A DNA stretch of 64,000 nt from Heliocidaris tuberculata (Eukaryota > Echinodermata > Echinoidea > Camarodonta > Echinometridae): positions 4,303,316 to 4,367,315 of the forward strand of contig CM046852.1 of NCBI GenBank assembly GCA_025618425.1. Reading direction: 5' to 3'. The notes below the pieces were generated by a model. It was given only the letters and a program-made list of their open reading frames with translations. It had not been told where the DNA came from and ran no database searches. Both the position numbers and the translations under genes were made by a program. Of this stretch, positions 25,601 through 36,950 are shown piece by piece (within the stretch, counting starts at the first letter, position 1; every line of letters starts with the position of its first letter).

Positions 25601-27342
25601 TGCTTTCTTTTTTTATTTATTTTTGTTCCCCCACACCATTTATATCGACTAACAACAAAAATGCATGACTGTATGTAGAAATGTACCAAAATCCAGATTT
25701 CGCCTGAAAGTTATCAACATAAACTCACTTAATTAATATTGTTATTTCTTCCTTTTATTCACCCTTCCCCAACTGAAATATTTTCATTCATGATCGGTCA
25801 ATTTCCCCCCATCGTTCATGCGCCATCCTAAATATTCAATTTCATGGAAAAAAAAAAAAATCCCATTCGCTTCCGCTATGTTGTAGCATACATGACTGTA
25901 TTTATTCGCTTTGTATTTCTTGTGTGCATTATACGGTTTTGTTCCGCAATTTTAAACCGCTATGCAATCGTTACATATTTCTACGCTTTCAAAACCTATA
26001 TGTCTTTGGCTTCATGATCATGCTCTCGTCAATGTTTCTCAAAATTCGGCAAATTATTATTATTATTATTTTTTTTTTTTTTTTGGGGGGGGGGGGGCTT
26101 GAATCACGACTCTTTTTTGTATGAACTCATGTTGTTGTTGTTTTTTTTTTAATGTCGCTGAAATTTTGAATCATTAATTAAAAAAACCCTAAAAAAAACA
26201 AACACGAAAACAAACATACACGAAAACGCCATCTTCTTGTAGTTGTTTGTTTTCGCATTTTCTTCACCGTGGCTTGGACCCTTAAACGATGTTACTTTAA
26301 TCCTTTGCACTCCACGCTACTATGCCTCAAACAAACAAACAAACAAACAAAAACAAACAAACAACAAAATGAAACAAAAATCATATATTTTTTGCCGACC
26401 TGAACCCTATGTTTTTGTAATTTTTTGCTCCCCATAATGTCGTGCTCTATCTCTCCTCTATGCGTACTTTTCTGTTTCAATCAATTCTTTGCTAAACTGT
26501 GATATATCTTTGTCAAGATTTTGTAATTTTGACGATCGTACATAAAAATACCAATATTTTCTATATTGACTTCATTTATTTCATTATTATTCTTACTCAT
26601 CATTTTGTGAGGAGCTTTTCGTTGTGAATTCTTGTGAACCTTTGTCATCAACGCTATATTTCCTTTGCGGTTTTGTACTACGTTTTGCAAGTTCGTGTTT
26701 TGTATATGTTATGTGTTTCTGATTATTGCACTCATTCCATAATTTCATCACATTTTTGTTCCGCTCGTGTAAAGCTTTGTAATTTTAAATATTTGCATCT
26801 TCCTGCACGCATGCTTCCTTTTTTCATCAAACTATATTTATTTTCCTTTTGAGCGCCATGCCATTTCCATGCACTTCCATTCATTCGTTTCATCAAAGCA
26901 CTTTAAAATCCCCATCTAACAAACATCTATTCTCAAATATATCTCTAAAATATTCCCTTTTCCATTTATTTAAAATTAAATCCACCCCATCCAAAATCCA
27001 TGCACCATAACCAACTTTGGAAAATCCCTCCCGAAACGCATATATGCATATATAAATGCAGACCGACAACGATCGCTGCAAAGGCTTAGCCTCCAAATAC
27101 AGCCGTCCGCCATGGATTACCTCGCGAACACGTCGGGTGGGTCCACGCCTTCCTCGCCATCGTCCTACGCTCGTGAGCATGCGGCTGTCAGGAGACTACA
27201 GCTAAGCCACCAGAGGAGAAGCAGCGCGCTCGTCTTAAGTTCGCTGGAGACGCTGGAAGAAGTGGAGCGCTCGGGTTTTGTCGGATCTTTTCGGGAGAGG
27301 AAGCGATCGAAATCGGAGATTGACTTCGACGGCAGGAGATAA
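16526..27342 (+). CDS. PRR5: PRR5/Protor homologue, mTORC2 subunit (nine exons, whole gene)
   Basis: Joined exons 16526-16695, 17885-17965, 18883-18931, 19916-19973, 20526-20617, 21373-21448, 21993-22283, 24831-25016 and 27062-27342 total 1284 nt, giving 427 residues plus a stop. Intron phases run 2, 2, 0, 1, 0, 1, 1, 1 and all introns are GT..AG. The middle of the protein matches what I remember of human PRR5: EIGSFISEYY (human ELGSFFTEYL), LAELWNYFFTEILP (LAETWDFFFSDVLP), RAIFYPVQ (QAIFYPVQ), ITQMLLNLHAVHD (IVQMLLVLQGVHE) and KVVCPFLGSKGL (KVVSPYLGTYGL). This region is the HbrB-type fold shared with fungal Bit61. PRR5/Protor binds Rictor in mTORC2, the kinase complex that phosphorylates Akt and SGK. 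Human PRR5 is about 388 residues, so the length fits. The tail is rich in serine and arginine and poorly conserved, as in the family. Upstream non-coding exons may exist. Confidence 0.9.
17600..17710 (+). repeat. TTACTGACAA-family fragment in PRR5 intron 1
   Basis: Contains TGTTATAAGCTACTGAAATC and CTGATTGGCTGAGAGCAAAT, the shared centre of the copies at 35.95 and 55.97 kb. A 34-nt AT palindrome (17757-17790) follows. Confidence 0.8.
17885..17965 (+). CDS. PRR5: PRR5 exon 2
   Basis: The acceptor is TTTATTTTGAACAG and the donor TCAA|GTAAGG. The exon encodes VQSKVLSVFNKRRLQPGEL and then YELNKMV, matching human PRR5 from its VIAVFQRKGL segment through QELFSLNEGV. It begins with one base and ends with two bases of split codons, so both neighbouring introns are phase 2. 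Confidence 0.88.
18600..18815 (-). repeat. Family B repeat, copy 2, in PRR5 intron 2
   Basis: Reverse complement of the 13.6 kb unit: GATAGTGTGATCACTGACAT, TCCTAAACAAGTGATCACTA and CTCAGAGAGAGTAAA. Confidence 0.8.
18883..18931 (+). CDS. PRR5: PRR5 exon 3
   Basis: This 49-nt exon lies between a clean polypyrimidine acceptor (TTTCTTTTACAG) and the donor AAG|GTAAGT. It encodes VAIKSEIGSFISEYYK, equivalent to human LLKTELGSFFTEYLQ in the HbrB core. It is too short for ordinary reading-frame calls. Confidence 0.9.
19515..19860 (-). repeat. Family A interspersed repeat, copy 4, in PRR5 intron 3
   Basis: Inverted copy: GGAATCATCAAAATGATAAG, ATATGGGAATATGAGACCAC and AAAGCTCTCAAAATAATG. Confidence 0.8.
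19916..19973 (+). CDS. PRR5: PRR5 exon 4
   Basis: The acceptor is TTTCTTCCACAG and the donor GAAG|GTAAGC. It encodes KNLLQRGMKSLYDSLDNDE plus the first base of a glycine codon. The human counterpart is NQLLTKGMVILRDKIRFYEG. Confidence 0.9.
20526..20617 (+). CDS. PRR5: PRR5 exon 5
   Basis: The acceptor is TTTTTTTCTGCAG and the donor CCAG|GTAAAA. The exon encodes the best conserved stretch of the gene: RGLLSSLAELWNYFF, then TEILPTLRAIFYPVQ. It ends in phase 0. The YPVQ|GK boundary matches the human protein. Confidence 0.95.
21040..21275 (+). repeat. Family B repeat, copy 3, in PRR5 intron 5
   Basis: CTCTCTAAAAAACAAGAGTG, a poly-C run, GTCACGTCAGTGATCACTTG and TCTAAACAGAAAAGAGTGAC, ending in TTTTAGAGAGTA. 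Confidence 0.85.
21373..21448 (+). CDS. PRR5: PRR5 exon 6
   Basis: The acceptor is TTTTTCTTATCTAG and the donor GCAA|GTAAGT. It encodes TKGLTMYQLSLLGFRDHVV and then LQLPLA plus one base. The human counterpart is KEPSVRQLALLHFRNTITLSVKL. The frame stays open past the donor into a GAGTTGCGATTGAT-family repeat, which is intronic. Confidence 0.93.
21449..21600. repeat. GAGTTGCGATTGAT palindromic element, copy 2, in PRR5 intron 6
   Basis: AGTGTCTTATAAAGAGTTGC, then GATTGATC, pairs with GAGTTGCGATTAAT about 100 nt later in a rearranged order. It starts right after the exon 6 donor. Confidence 0.65.
21993..22283 (+). CDS. PRR5: PRR5 exon 7
   Basis: The acceptor is ATCGTCGACAG. The exon encodes KALSSCNESEIPPEITQMLL, then a conserved block with NLHAVHDGG, EEYVQLEVLLAKVVCPFLG and GLYLRMGEDD, followed by a Gly/Ser-rich linker (TPGSGSSGTQG). 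The human match is VPPAIVQMLLVLQGVHE and LRLETLVQKVVSPYLGTYGL. I chose the donor ACG|GTCAGT at 22284. Another phase-compatible donor, GAC|GTAAAT at 22275, would shorten the protein by three residues. Confidence 0.92.
22495..22880 (-). repeat. Family A interspersed repeat, copy 5, in PRR5 intron 7
   Basis: Inverted, near full length: AAGGTTGATCATGTCTACAT, GGAATCATCAAAATGATAAG, AATGGGTATATGGGACTGCA, TTCGGCCCGAACA and TTTCACCTTTCCCAGAACT. Confidence 0.85.
22881..24790. other. Rest of PRR5 intron 7
   Basis: AT-rich. A short near-duplication at about 23755-23925 repeats TGGTATATA, TTTTGGATTATTCAG and TATAAATA. There is a C/A homopolymer pair at about 24170-24200. No exon seen. Confidence 0.6.
24831..25016 (+). 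CDS. PRR5: PRR5 exon 8 (C-terminal region)
   Basis: The acceptor is GCGCAACAGCTCCAG and the donor GAATA|GTAATG, with both junctions phase 1. It encodes YVPRAFASPSLAFLRRSRFS, a basic stretch (VRRKFMRMRF) and an acidic stretch (DDTPDHPSESMPELDNEMIE). LRRSRFS resembles human LLRRSRSGD, which also follows the core. If the donor is not used, the frame stops 11 nt later at 25027, so a short isoform is possible. Confidence 0.72.
27062..27342 (+). CDS. PRR5: PRR5 exon 9 (terminal coding exon)
   Basis: The acceptor is GCATATATAAATGCAG. The split codon from exon 8 makes asparagine, and the frame then runs 93 codons to TAA at 27340-27342. It encodes a Ser/Arg-rich tail (LANTSGGSTPSSPSS, SHQRRSSALVLSSLETLEE, RERKRSKSEIDFDGRR). 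Several RRSS and RSKS sites look like basophilic kinase targets, as in the PRR5 C-terminus; that is inference. GC content is clearly higher than in the flanks, which supports coding. The other frame from this acceptor stops early. Confidence 0.72.
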
Positions 27343-30300
27343 CGACAGTGAACCTTTAAACTCATTTGCTTCCATGTTCCTATACTGCAAACGCTTCCAG
27401 TTAAACACAAATTGTAAGAGGTATATCCTACCCGAAACCAAGCAACGGACATGTCATATAATATGAAAAATTATCTTTTGTCAACATTGGACCAAACTTG
27501 TTAAAAAGTGTGATGATAAATTCGGAATAACTTTTAGATCTTTCTCCCCCTCGTTAACCTTTCTTTTAACTCATTACCAAACATGTACTAATAATTATTA
27601 CTAACAATATGTGTATTATGATTCTCTTTTGTTTGTATACGATTACCCCTTTTTAGTACCATATCACCAATCTAATGGCAACCAGGGGATCATTAAGTAG
27701 AGGTTTTTCGTTTGTTTGGCTAATGGTGTGCATACTAATTTATTCATTATGTGTAATACTGCGCATCATTTTGGATACGGTCTTGCATACACCTTTATGG
27801 CTTTTATGGGGCATCTTTGAACACAACCCTTTGCGAAGTGACTCTTACATGTAGACATTTTATCATAGAAAAACCAACGTTTCTCCACTGCTGTTTCAAG
27901 AAAAAACCCTCAAACTTGGGTACTTCTTAGAATCAACAGCGTCCTCTCTCGTTCAGCTTGTTATACGTAGCATTGCCATTTCACCAAAATGATTTGTATA
28001 CTAATTTTTTTTTTTTGGTAGTTTTTGTACTCTCTATAATATTCGCTGATATTATGAATGGACCTTAATGTATGTCAACTTTACAAGGTGACTAGATTCC
28101 AATGATCAAAAGAGCCTTAACGATCAAAACGGCTAATATCTGGGTTAGGCATATCGATTATGGTGTTACTTTGATTATTTTTACCCGAGGGGGCAACCAA
28201 ATGGCTGGCTGTGTAATATTTTTCTGGGGATTCATACCTAAGAGAAGATTGGAACATTATATTTTAGAAAATAATATTTCCATTAGTTTCCAATTAAACA
28301 TAAAAACACAGTCTTTGTTTTTGTTAGCTACATATCTATGTCACCATAGTCACGTGAATGAAACGTGATAGAGAGCAGTCCAATTTTTTGGTTTGTGAAC
28401 TTGGTCCAAATAGTCACGTCACAAACTGATTTTTTTCCTTTAACAATTTTGTATTCGATTTATAGCTGAGAGTTACACGGCGTCGGATCGAGAATTTCGA
28501 AACTATTCATGTATTTAATGTATACACTGCCTGAGGGAATTGATCACACATAGAGGGGGTGTACGCAGAGCCTTATTAGTGCGTTGCAACGGGAGGAGAT
28601 AAAAAAAAAAAAGGGGGGGGGGGAGGGGGTTCACGAGAAATCATATTCGTTTAGATAATAAATTGAAGTTGATTTAAAATTGAAGGTTTCCAGGCACGCA
28701 TTTTTATTCACCCTGGATTCACTACTGGGTAAATACTGATGAGGTGTTTAAAATAAGATGGTATTTAATACTTTATTCGATTTCCCGTTGTCTAGAGATA
28801 TGTTTCTCATTGTTTGGGGGGTAAGGTCGACACTGGAGATAACTCTACCATATCTTGACAACGATTATATATGACGTGCACGTGAGTTTTCTGATAAATA
28901 TGGCGAACACGGAAAATATAATAGTTGATATCGGTGTGGGATGACAGTAGGAGTGGTATGTCACATGAAAAGATACATAACTATGCTGTGGGGGAAACAC
29001 GCCCCCTTTTTTTTTTTACAAATACTATTTGTCAATGTTTGCCAATGCAAGATAATGTTTAATGGTATTTGTGCAGAGTCTGCGCAAAATTACCGCAATG
29101 ACACAGTAAGCATTGTAAGAGTGAAAGCCGGTGTCTTGACATATCATAATTATATGACATTCGAACATGAAATACTTTCAATTGTGTATGGTATGCCGTA
29201 GGAGATATTTCCTCAGGAGAAATTTTTGATGATTTTTTATTTATTTTATTTTATTTATTTTTTTTGGGGGGGGGGGGGGGCTTGAGGATGGCTTTATGGC
29301 TTTAATAAAAAAAAATTGAACCATTAACAAACGTTGAATAAATTCCATTTCTCAAAATCAGTAGATAAATGGTTAAGATGGAGGGCTAAATATACAACTT
29401 TTGTTCATTCTCATGATTTGTTTTAATAAGCTGTGTTTGTTAAACAACCAACATGCAAGGATGGAAGAGGTGTTATATCACTCTCTCCAAAAGAAACTCA
29501 ATTGAACTTTTCGTGAATAGAAATCAAAACGAACTACGAAGTGCCATCACTAGGATATATCATTTTTCATCTACCGCATTTAAACAAATGACAAATTCAA
29601 TTGTTTCGTCATGTAAGCTGTAATGAATAGATTGATGTGTAAGACAACGTAATTTTATAAGTTTATCCTTCAATTTTGAATATTTATGTTTATACGCACC
29701 TCAAGGTAAAGTTATGCAACCTTTTCTGATTTTCAAATGCCAAATGAATGGTTTTTACACACAAAAAAATCAATTGCAATGACTATTTGTCTCATAACTT
29801 TGTCTTATTTTTATGAGCTCAACGTCTTGAAAATATTAACAAAGTGTAGTTTTATAGATAATTATTTTCTGCTATGTATGAAATGCTTGTTGATCGATGT
29901 ACAGAGATGAATTATAGATGATAGTAAAAAGAAGTATATGTGTATATAATTATGATGTATTTTGCTTTTATCTGATGTCTACGACATCGAAATCTATGAA
30001 AGTATTCTGAGAGAAAAAAAGAGAGATTATTAAAAGAAAATGGCTTATAAAAACTTTACATATAGTTGTGTATTTTCTTTATTTATTGCCTGGTTTGCTT
30101 TTGAAACCCTAATAAATATTCGTAAAATGTCAGTGGAAATTAGGGAAATTTGTTATGGACATGGTTTTGATTGTATGCATGTTTGCTCTCAATAATGCAA
30201 ATTAAAGGTTGACTTATTAAAAGAAAAATCAGTATTAAATCAGCAAAATGAAATCGTGATATTTTTGACGGAGAATAGAATAAGAATTTTATTAAAAAGT

Positions 30301-31110
30301 GGTCCGGTTCGATTAAAGAACGAGGGGAATGGATAGGTATATATGGAATAATCAGACTCGACAGTAGTCACCCGGGGGGGGGGGGGGGGGGAGAGGAGGT
30401 GACATATCCTGATAGGAACAAATTTTAATCATAACCTTTGACCTTGGACATTATTTTCCAACCTGAGTGGTCCACTGCTTTTAAAAGGAGCTTTGCTTTG
30501 ATTGAGAATCCAATCGTAGGACTTTTTTTTTTGTATTCAGAACTATCAAACAGGAAGGCATAAAACAATTTATATAAATATATATATTTATTTATTTATT
30601 TATACGCAAAGGATTGCTTTAAATATCTTTGATAAAGGGGATACGCTAGGGCACTTAATAATCTAAAAGGAGCAAGTAGGCCTATACTATTTTAACTGTT
30701 AAAAATGAACCTAAAAACGTTTGAACTCGCACGCTTATCATTTAACAGTGATAAACATGACACATAGTTGTCATGATTGTACAACAATGACATTTTTGTC
30801 GAAAGATATAATGTATATCAAAACGTTTCCCCGAAAAAAAAAGTAAGAAAAAAAAAAGACAGGGTCGCAGTCACAGGTGCAGGTACAAGTATTCTGTCTT
30901 TTAAAATTAACAGGTGGTCATTTGTTCTTAGGTTCCCGATTGATACAAGAATACGTCAAACGTAAGATGAATGATGGAAAGATTAGGCAAAGGAGAAAGA
31001 AGAAAATCACAGACTAGAGATTCACAGATAGAGAAATAAAATGTACAGATATAGAAATAAAATGTATTAGATAATATAGCGAGGTTTGGGAGAGAGTGAA
31101 CGTGAAGTAT
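27343..31110. other. PRR5 3' side and intergenic stretch
   Basis: Probably begins with the PRR5 3' UTR. AATAAA hexamers occur at several places (for example near 28660 and 30110) and I cannot choose one. Poly-G runs lie near 28612, 29268 and 30375. No further gene recognised. Confidence 0.5.
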
Positions 31111-32055
31111 CAAAAGGGAAGTCCAACCTGGAATTTACTTTATTTAAATAAAAGCAGAAAAGTGAGAGAAACAGATTAGTGAAAGTTTGAGCAGAATCCC
31201 ATGAGCAATAAGAAAGTTATGAATTTTTGAAGTTGTAAAGAACCAAACATAAATTGGCAATTCCGTGACGTATCTTGCGAGCTCCTCTCCCATTTGCTTA
31301 GACCAGAAAATTTCATATATTTTCATTTTCTTAGTTGTTGATGATGGAAAAGGTTTGTTTCATACAGGTTTTATGTAAAACATATGTGCAGTTATTATAT
31401 CAACGGTGCAGGTATGATTGAATATTTTCTATAGAGAAAATTTAAAAATTTATGATTTCTTGTAGTACAGGGCAAATGAAAAAGGAGCTTGTAAGGTATG
31501 TCGAGGAGTTGCCAGTTTGTGTGTGATTGATTACAACTTCAAAAATGCCTAACTTTTGTATTTCTCATCGGATTATTCCCAAACTACCATTAATCCTTAC
31601 GAAAGTTATGAATTTTTGAAGTTGTTACTGGTTAAGAATCAAACATAAATTGGCAATTCCGTGACGTATCTTGCGAGCTCCTCTCCCATTTGCTTAGACC
31701 AGAAAATTTCATATATTTTCATTTTCTTAGTTGTTGATGATGGAAAAGATTTGTTTCATACAGGTTTTATGTAAAACATATGTGCAATTATTATATCAAC
31801 GGAGCAGGTATGATTGAATATTTTCTATAGAGAAAATTTAAAAATTTATGATTTCTTGTAGTACAGGCCAAATGAAAAAGGAGCTTGTAAGATACGTCAA
31901 GAAGTTGCCAATTGGTGTGTGATTGATTACAACTTCAAAAATGCATAACCTTTGTATTTCTCATCGGATTTTTCTCAAACTTCCATTAATCTTTTTCTTT
32001 AATTTTTCTGCTTTTAAATTCAACTTGATATCAGGGTGGATTTTCCCTTTAAACG
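31111..32055. mobile_element. Element with long inverted ends and an internal tandem duplication
   Basis: The left end (AAAAGGGAAGTCCAACCTGG ... AAAAGCAGAAAA ... GAAAGTTTGAG) matches the reverse complement of the right end (CTCAAACTTCCATTAATC ... TTTTCTGCTTTTAAATTC ... GGGTGGATTTTCCCTTT). Inside, a unit of about 389 bp occurs twice, starting GAAAGTTATGAATTTTTGAA at 31212 and 31601. Both copies share CGTGACGTATCTTGCGAGCT and AGTTGTTGATGATGGAAAAG. No transposase frame. Confidence 0.75.
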
Positions 32056-32059
32056 CGAT

Positions 32060-32230
32060 TATTTGGATGATGGTGATAATATAGTGACGTCATAATGATG
32101 AAGAAGATGATGATGGTGGTGATGTAGATGTTGATAATGGTGATGATAGTGAAAACATGACGATGATGAAGATGATGATAGTGATTATGATCATGGTGGT
32201 GATGATCATAATGAAGATGGCCTCTAAGAT
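32060..32230. repeat. (GAT)n-rich degenerate microsatellite
   Basis: Interrupted GAT/GGT/AAT triplets. The histidine-rich minus-strand frame is the repeat translated. Confidence 0.85.
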
Positions 32231-32280
32231 AATATACATACAAATGATACGTAGATAAAAAGAGATCGAAAGAGCGGGGG

Positions 32281-32355
32281 ACTAAAAGAGGGAGAGAGAT
32301 AGTGTGAAAAGGGGGAGGGAAGGGAGAGGGAGATAAATAATAAGTAGGGAGAGAC

Positions 32356-32396
<41 letters not shown>

Positions 32397-32397
32397 A
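32281..32397. repeat. (GA)n microsatellite with poly-G end
   Basis: Purine tract with pure GA at about 32359-32387, followed by a G run. Confidence 0.85.
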
Positions 32398-32399
32398 GC

Positions 32400-35200
32400 A
32401 AGTGAGATGACACGGACATTCGGCGGAGGCAGACGGCTGACAACTTTCTATTTCCTTTTACAGATTCGCATACATGAATATGATTTCTAAAAAGCTGACC
32501 AGTTGCTTCTATTTGAATCATCTAACAACAATATTAACTTGGAGACATTTAAGTCGATCCGAAAAATGTCGCTGTTCTTTTTTTCGCCTTTTCACCGATC
32601 ATTATAACGTAATTATAGTGAGGAGTACACATGTATTTCATCAGTCAAACTAAATTAATTTCATTTTACTTTCCAATTTAAACAAATACTGCACATGCTC
32701 CTGAAAATTTAACATGTTTCTGTTATTTGAACTAGAAGACGTTTAAGTTGATGAAAAAACGAGTTTCTGCATTTGCTCTCTTCATCATTATATCGCAATT
32801 TGATCGACAATCATTTCAAGGTACTTCATCCCTTTTGCAGCCCTAAATTTTGAAGTTGTGTGAGTATAAATTACAAAAATTATAAATTTATGAAATATTA
32901 CGATAAATTACAAAAGAATTATTTTTGGAAAACTTGTGCGGATGTGGAAAGGATTTTGATTTGCTTTTAAGTACGTAATAACAATTTGGTAACACTTTAT
33001 TTTTTCGACTCGAAAAAAACTGCGTAATTTTCTAAATTATTTTTCGACCGTTACTAGTGCATGTACTTGTGTTGATTTCTGAATAGCTCCCTCTGGTACA
33101 AAAGCAAGATTTTCATTTCTTACAAAGGAGTAATAGAACCTGTGACCTTGAAATTTCATAGGCAGGTTCTACAGGATGTCTACTCAACCTGTGCAAAGTT
33201 TCGTTGAATTTTGTGTAAGTCTGCAAAAGGGGATGAAGTACCTTTAAGCGTTACCAAAATCCTATCGATGAAAGCTTTAATTGAAAGATCTTCATTTTAA
33301 CCTTTAAATCTCATGCCTCCTTAAGTTGGAAGGGCTCTAACACCAGTACCCCCACGATCGCGTCGTTAAGGGCCGCTCTTCGAAAGTCAAAAAGCTCCGA
33401 AGATGTTTGCTTAAAGTTACGTATTAAGAGTGGTTTGTCTACAGCGTCACTTAAGCGAACTTTATGTGGTTGCCTTCACACTAGTCACTTGGTAAAGAAG
33501 GGAGGGTGTTTTATACCGAGCGTCTGAGAGAAGAGGCAAAGCCATTTACCAGAAGTCTTTTCACAATCCCCAACTCATTTTGTGTACCCTCCTTGTAAAA
33601 AAGATAAAACAAGTAAAATCGACTAGAATCATCCAAAGAAACAAACTTAAACTTTCTTAAACCTGACCTGGCTTTTAGACACTGTGAATTGGGCGTAGTG
33701 TGAAAGCGGTAGGTCAAGGGGACCGACTTCTTCTGCGTCATCAGAGCTGAACAGCTTTTTGGAGAATGAAAATGACGTACGACATAGACGGATACGAGAC
33801 AGAGACGATGAAAAATGGTCAAAGCCTTCCAGATTTGCAAGTCGTGACACTTCAAGTTTACAGAAAGCATGAAAGTCTTCGTAACAAGGAATTCCGTATG
33901 CCATAATCAGTCTTAGAATCATAAACGAGTTTTGAAATTCTCACTGTAAGTAAAAGTCAATATACGAAATGGTAGTAAAATTGAAACGTTACCTCTTTAT
34001 AAACATTCAGATAAACATATTTTTAAAGGATCACACGGCGATCCGTTAACTAAACCAATTATTTTTTTAAAAGTAGTTCCGAGGGCTGCAAAAATTAAAA
34101 TAGATTATAGAAAACATACAGATTTGAAAACAAAGAAAATTTGCTGATAGTATAATGATGTTGTATGAGAGATAGAAAAATATGTAATCTTTATTCTTTT
34201 AAAGTAGATATGAATGGTTTATCGTAGGATAGCTAAAATTCAGAGTTTATAATTATGTGAATAAACCTATTGACCCATCAGAAGGATGAGAAATGTTTCA
34301 TAATTATGGTAAATTAATGAATCAAAACCATTTCTTACCCATTGAGTACGGAGTGCATCACCAGTTCGGGCATGAAGAGTAAATCTTCCTTTTAATCTTA
34401 CTTTAGCAATGTAACTAACTTATAAATGAATTGCTTTTGATTCTCTAAAACTACGCACTTTTTTGACTCAGTAACTGATTTGGTAGCAATCGTCCGCGGC
34501 AAAGTTGAGTGTGAGAAGGCGACACATTGCCCCAACGCCTCGGTGGAACGTTTCTCTTTCGAGAAAAGAAGATAATCAAATCGAACAGCCTCAGAGAGGA
34601 ATGCGCTCGAAATTTGTGACTTTGCGATCTTCTGTCTGGCAATTGTTGCGTCTCGGATGCCGGCTGCTTGTATACAATGAGGGTATCATGGCGTCTAGGA
34701 TGCTCGTGAGTGATACAAGTGTCAAATAGCTCATCGGGTTGTATCATTCGGCTGTCTGTAATTTGTGCCATTGAGGAACATACCGTTTACTGAGAGCCAG
34801 AAGGGGGTTCACTCCATGAAAAAAGTATATTATCCAAGTCCTCCTGGCTTTGAGCAAACCGCGTCGGCTGCTCAGAGGTAGAAGGACACTAACTAAGTCT
34901 TTACCCATTGACTGCTGATATCTCTTATTCCCCTGAATGTCACAAAGGAACCCACGGATTCCCGTAGGCAACGGGTTAAAATGATATCAGATGACGCCCT
35001 TCTGACACTAAAGGAAAGATATCATGTTGAGAACTAGAAGGGAGGTAACTCAATATTTCGGTATAATGACAACTTGTCGATAAATTCTGGGTTGTTTTAA
35101 CGGACTGCTTCACTTGAAACTATGTTTGTACAACGATGGGGTGGAGGGGTATTTATGATATTTTGTATTCAAATTCAATAATTGTGAACCGTATGCCCAT
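32400..35200. other. Intergenic stretch, no supported gene
   Basis: Longer frames at 33511-33922 (minus) and 34451-34771 (minus) show no recognisable protein. At 34688 an ATG in fair context (MASRML) meets a good donor (CTC|GTGAGT), which might be a tiny first exon, but nothing downstream supports it. Confidence 0.45.
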
Positions 35201-35204
35201 TTGG

Positions 35205-35515
<311 letters not shown>

Positions 35516-35947
35516 TAGCATTTGGTACTCTCTCCGTAGTACAATTATATCACAGCGTTTACAAACTTGATAATACTTAATAATACATATCATAACATTA
35601 AGACGAAATTAATAATACATAACACTGAATAAAATTAACTTATTAAGCATAAAGTTTGAAAGAAATGGAAGGGGTTTAACTATTTCGGGAAGAGCGAAGA
35701 TTAGGACGGGATTGGTTATGAAATGTTATGCAATCCTTAATATATATCGGCGTTTTGTCATGGAAGGCTTTAAAAACAAACAATAGTATCTTGAAGAGAA
35801 TCCTTTCTTTTATGGGGAACCAATGGAGAGATTTAAGTAGAGGGCTGGGGTCATGGCGTCGATATATGCTTTCGTTGTAATGAATTGGGAAATGGGTAAA
35901 CCCGTTGACTACTGAATTGTCTAAATTCCATGGGCTTGATACAGGAA

Positions 35948-36096
35948 CAACCCGGGGAGCGTTTCATCAAGCGTTTTGTCAGTGATTTTTACTGACAACT
36001 GTTATAAGCTACTGAAATCCTTGCATCTGATTGGCTGAGAGCAAATTTGTCAGTAAAAATCACTGACAAGACACCTGATGAAACGCTCCCCAGGTT
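35948..36096. mobile_element. TTACTGACAA palindromic element, complete copy
   Basis: Outer arms GAGCGTTTCATCAAGCG and GATGAAACGCTC, and inner arms TTTGTCAGTGATTTTTACTG and TTTGTCAGTAAAAATCACTG (each followed by ACAA), surround a shared centre (TTATAAGCTACTGAAATCCT, CTGATTGGCTGAGAGCAAAT). Each inner arm is the reverse complement of the other. About 149 bp, non-coding. Confidence 0.85.
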
Positions 36097-36721
36097 CTCG
36101 TAAGCAAGGGGTTAATATTTATCTTCTGATTCTGAGCTGCGCTGTAAGACGTCACGACAACATTTTGAATGTAGTAGATGGGCTGGCTCACAGTAAAAAA
36201 ACATGAATTGAGATGCAGAAAGAAGTAAGAAGTAAGAAATAGATTTGTTTTTATCGAGACACGATAAAACTTGGTGACAAACATTTTTTTTTTGGTTTTT
36301 TTTTGTTGGTGTCATTCTGACAGCCGTTCAACTTTCTTCTGCTGGATAACTGCACGTATATGGTTTTTTTTTTTCTCTAGCATTCATGATCAAAGCTCTT
36401 TGTTATCTTTAACATCTTATTATAACATGTATAAATAGCTTTAAAATTAAGTAAAAAAAATCAGTGAAAATGATCAATCAAACCCATATACAATCAGTCA
36501 AATTCACTTTCGAAGCGTTCAAAGGGGATTTGATCCATGATTAATGGCTGTTTAAACATGACCCACTTTCATCGTGACTTTGTATTTTTTCGAAGGCGTT
36601 CACCTCTAGAAAATAATCAATATTTTCATTCATAAAAATTTACAAAATTTTGTGCAGGTGGAGGAGGAGTGACGTTGAGGTATTATTGTGTCAACAAATA
36701 TCAATGCCTTTCGTAGTGTGA

Positions 36722-36950
36722 TCAGTCGATATGGCGTATTATGAAAGGTCGTGGGGATGTATAAATGCAGGCCCCTAAAGGTCCGCCATCTTGTCGGGGT
36801 CCATTAGAAGGCCCGATAAGCACCTTTGCATAATTCATGAGCGTAAATGCATGATTCATTTTGTAAGATGCTCCCCGAGAGTAGCATGTGTTTGTACGCG
36901 GTATGAAACACATTACGCGCATCAGCTTAGAGCATGCGCAGTGAGAAAGG
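36722..36950 (+). promoter_or_regulatory. Promoter-like island (TATA, YY1-type and NRF1-type motifs)
   Basis: TATAAA at 36760-36765 is followed 18 nt later by CCGCCATCTTG (36783-36793), a YY1 consensus often found at start sites. GCATGCGCA, an NRF1-like half-site, lies at about 36932. No coding exon can be attached to it. A related motif block lies inverted at 42.5 kb. Confidence 0.3.

Noticed and set aside
27165..27452. Minus-strand frame over PRR5 exon 9
   Set aside because: Shadow of the plus-strand exon; no splice or start support.
33511..33922. Two overlapping minus-strand frames of 91 and 119 codons
   Set aside because: No recognisable protein, and the overlap in two frames argues against selection on either.
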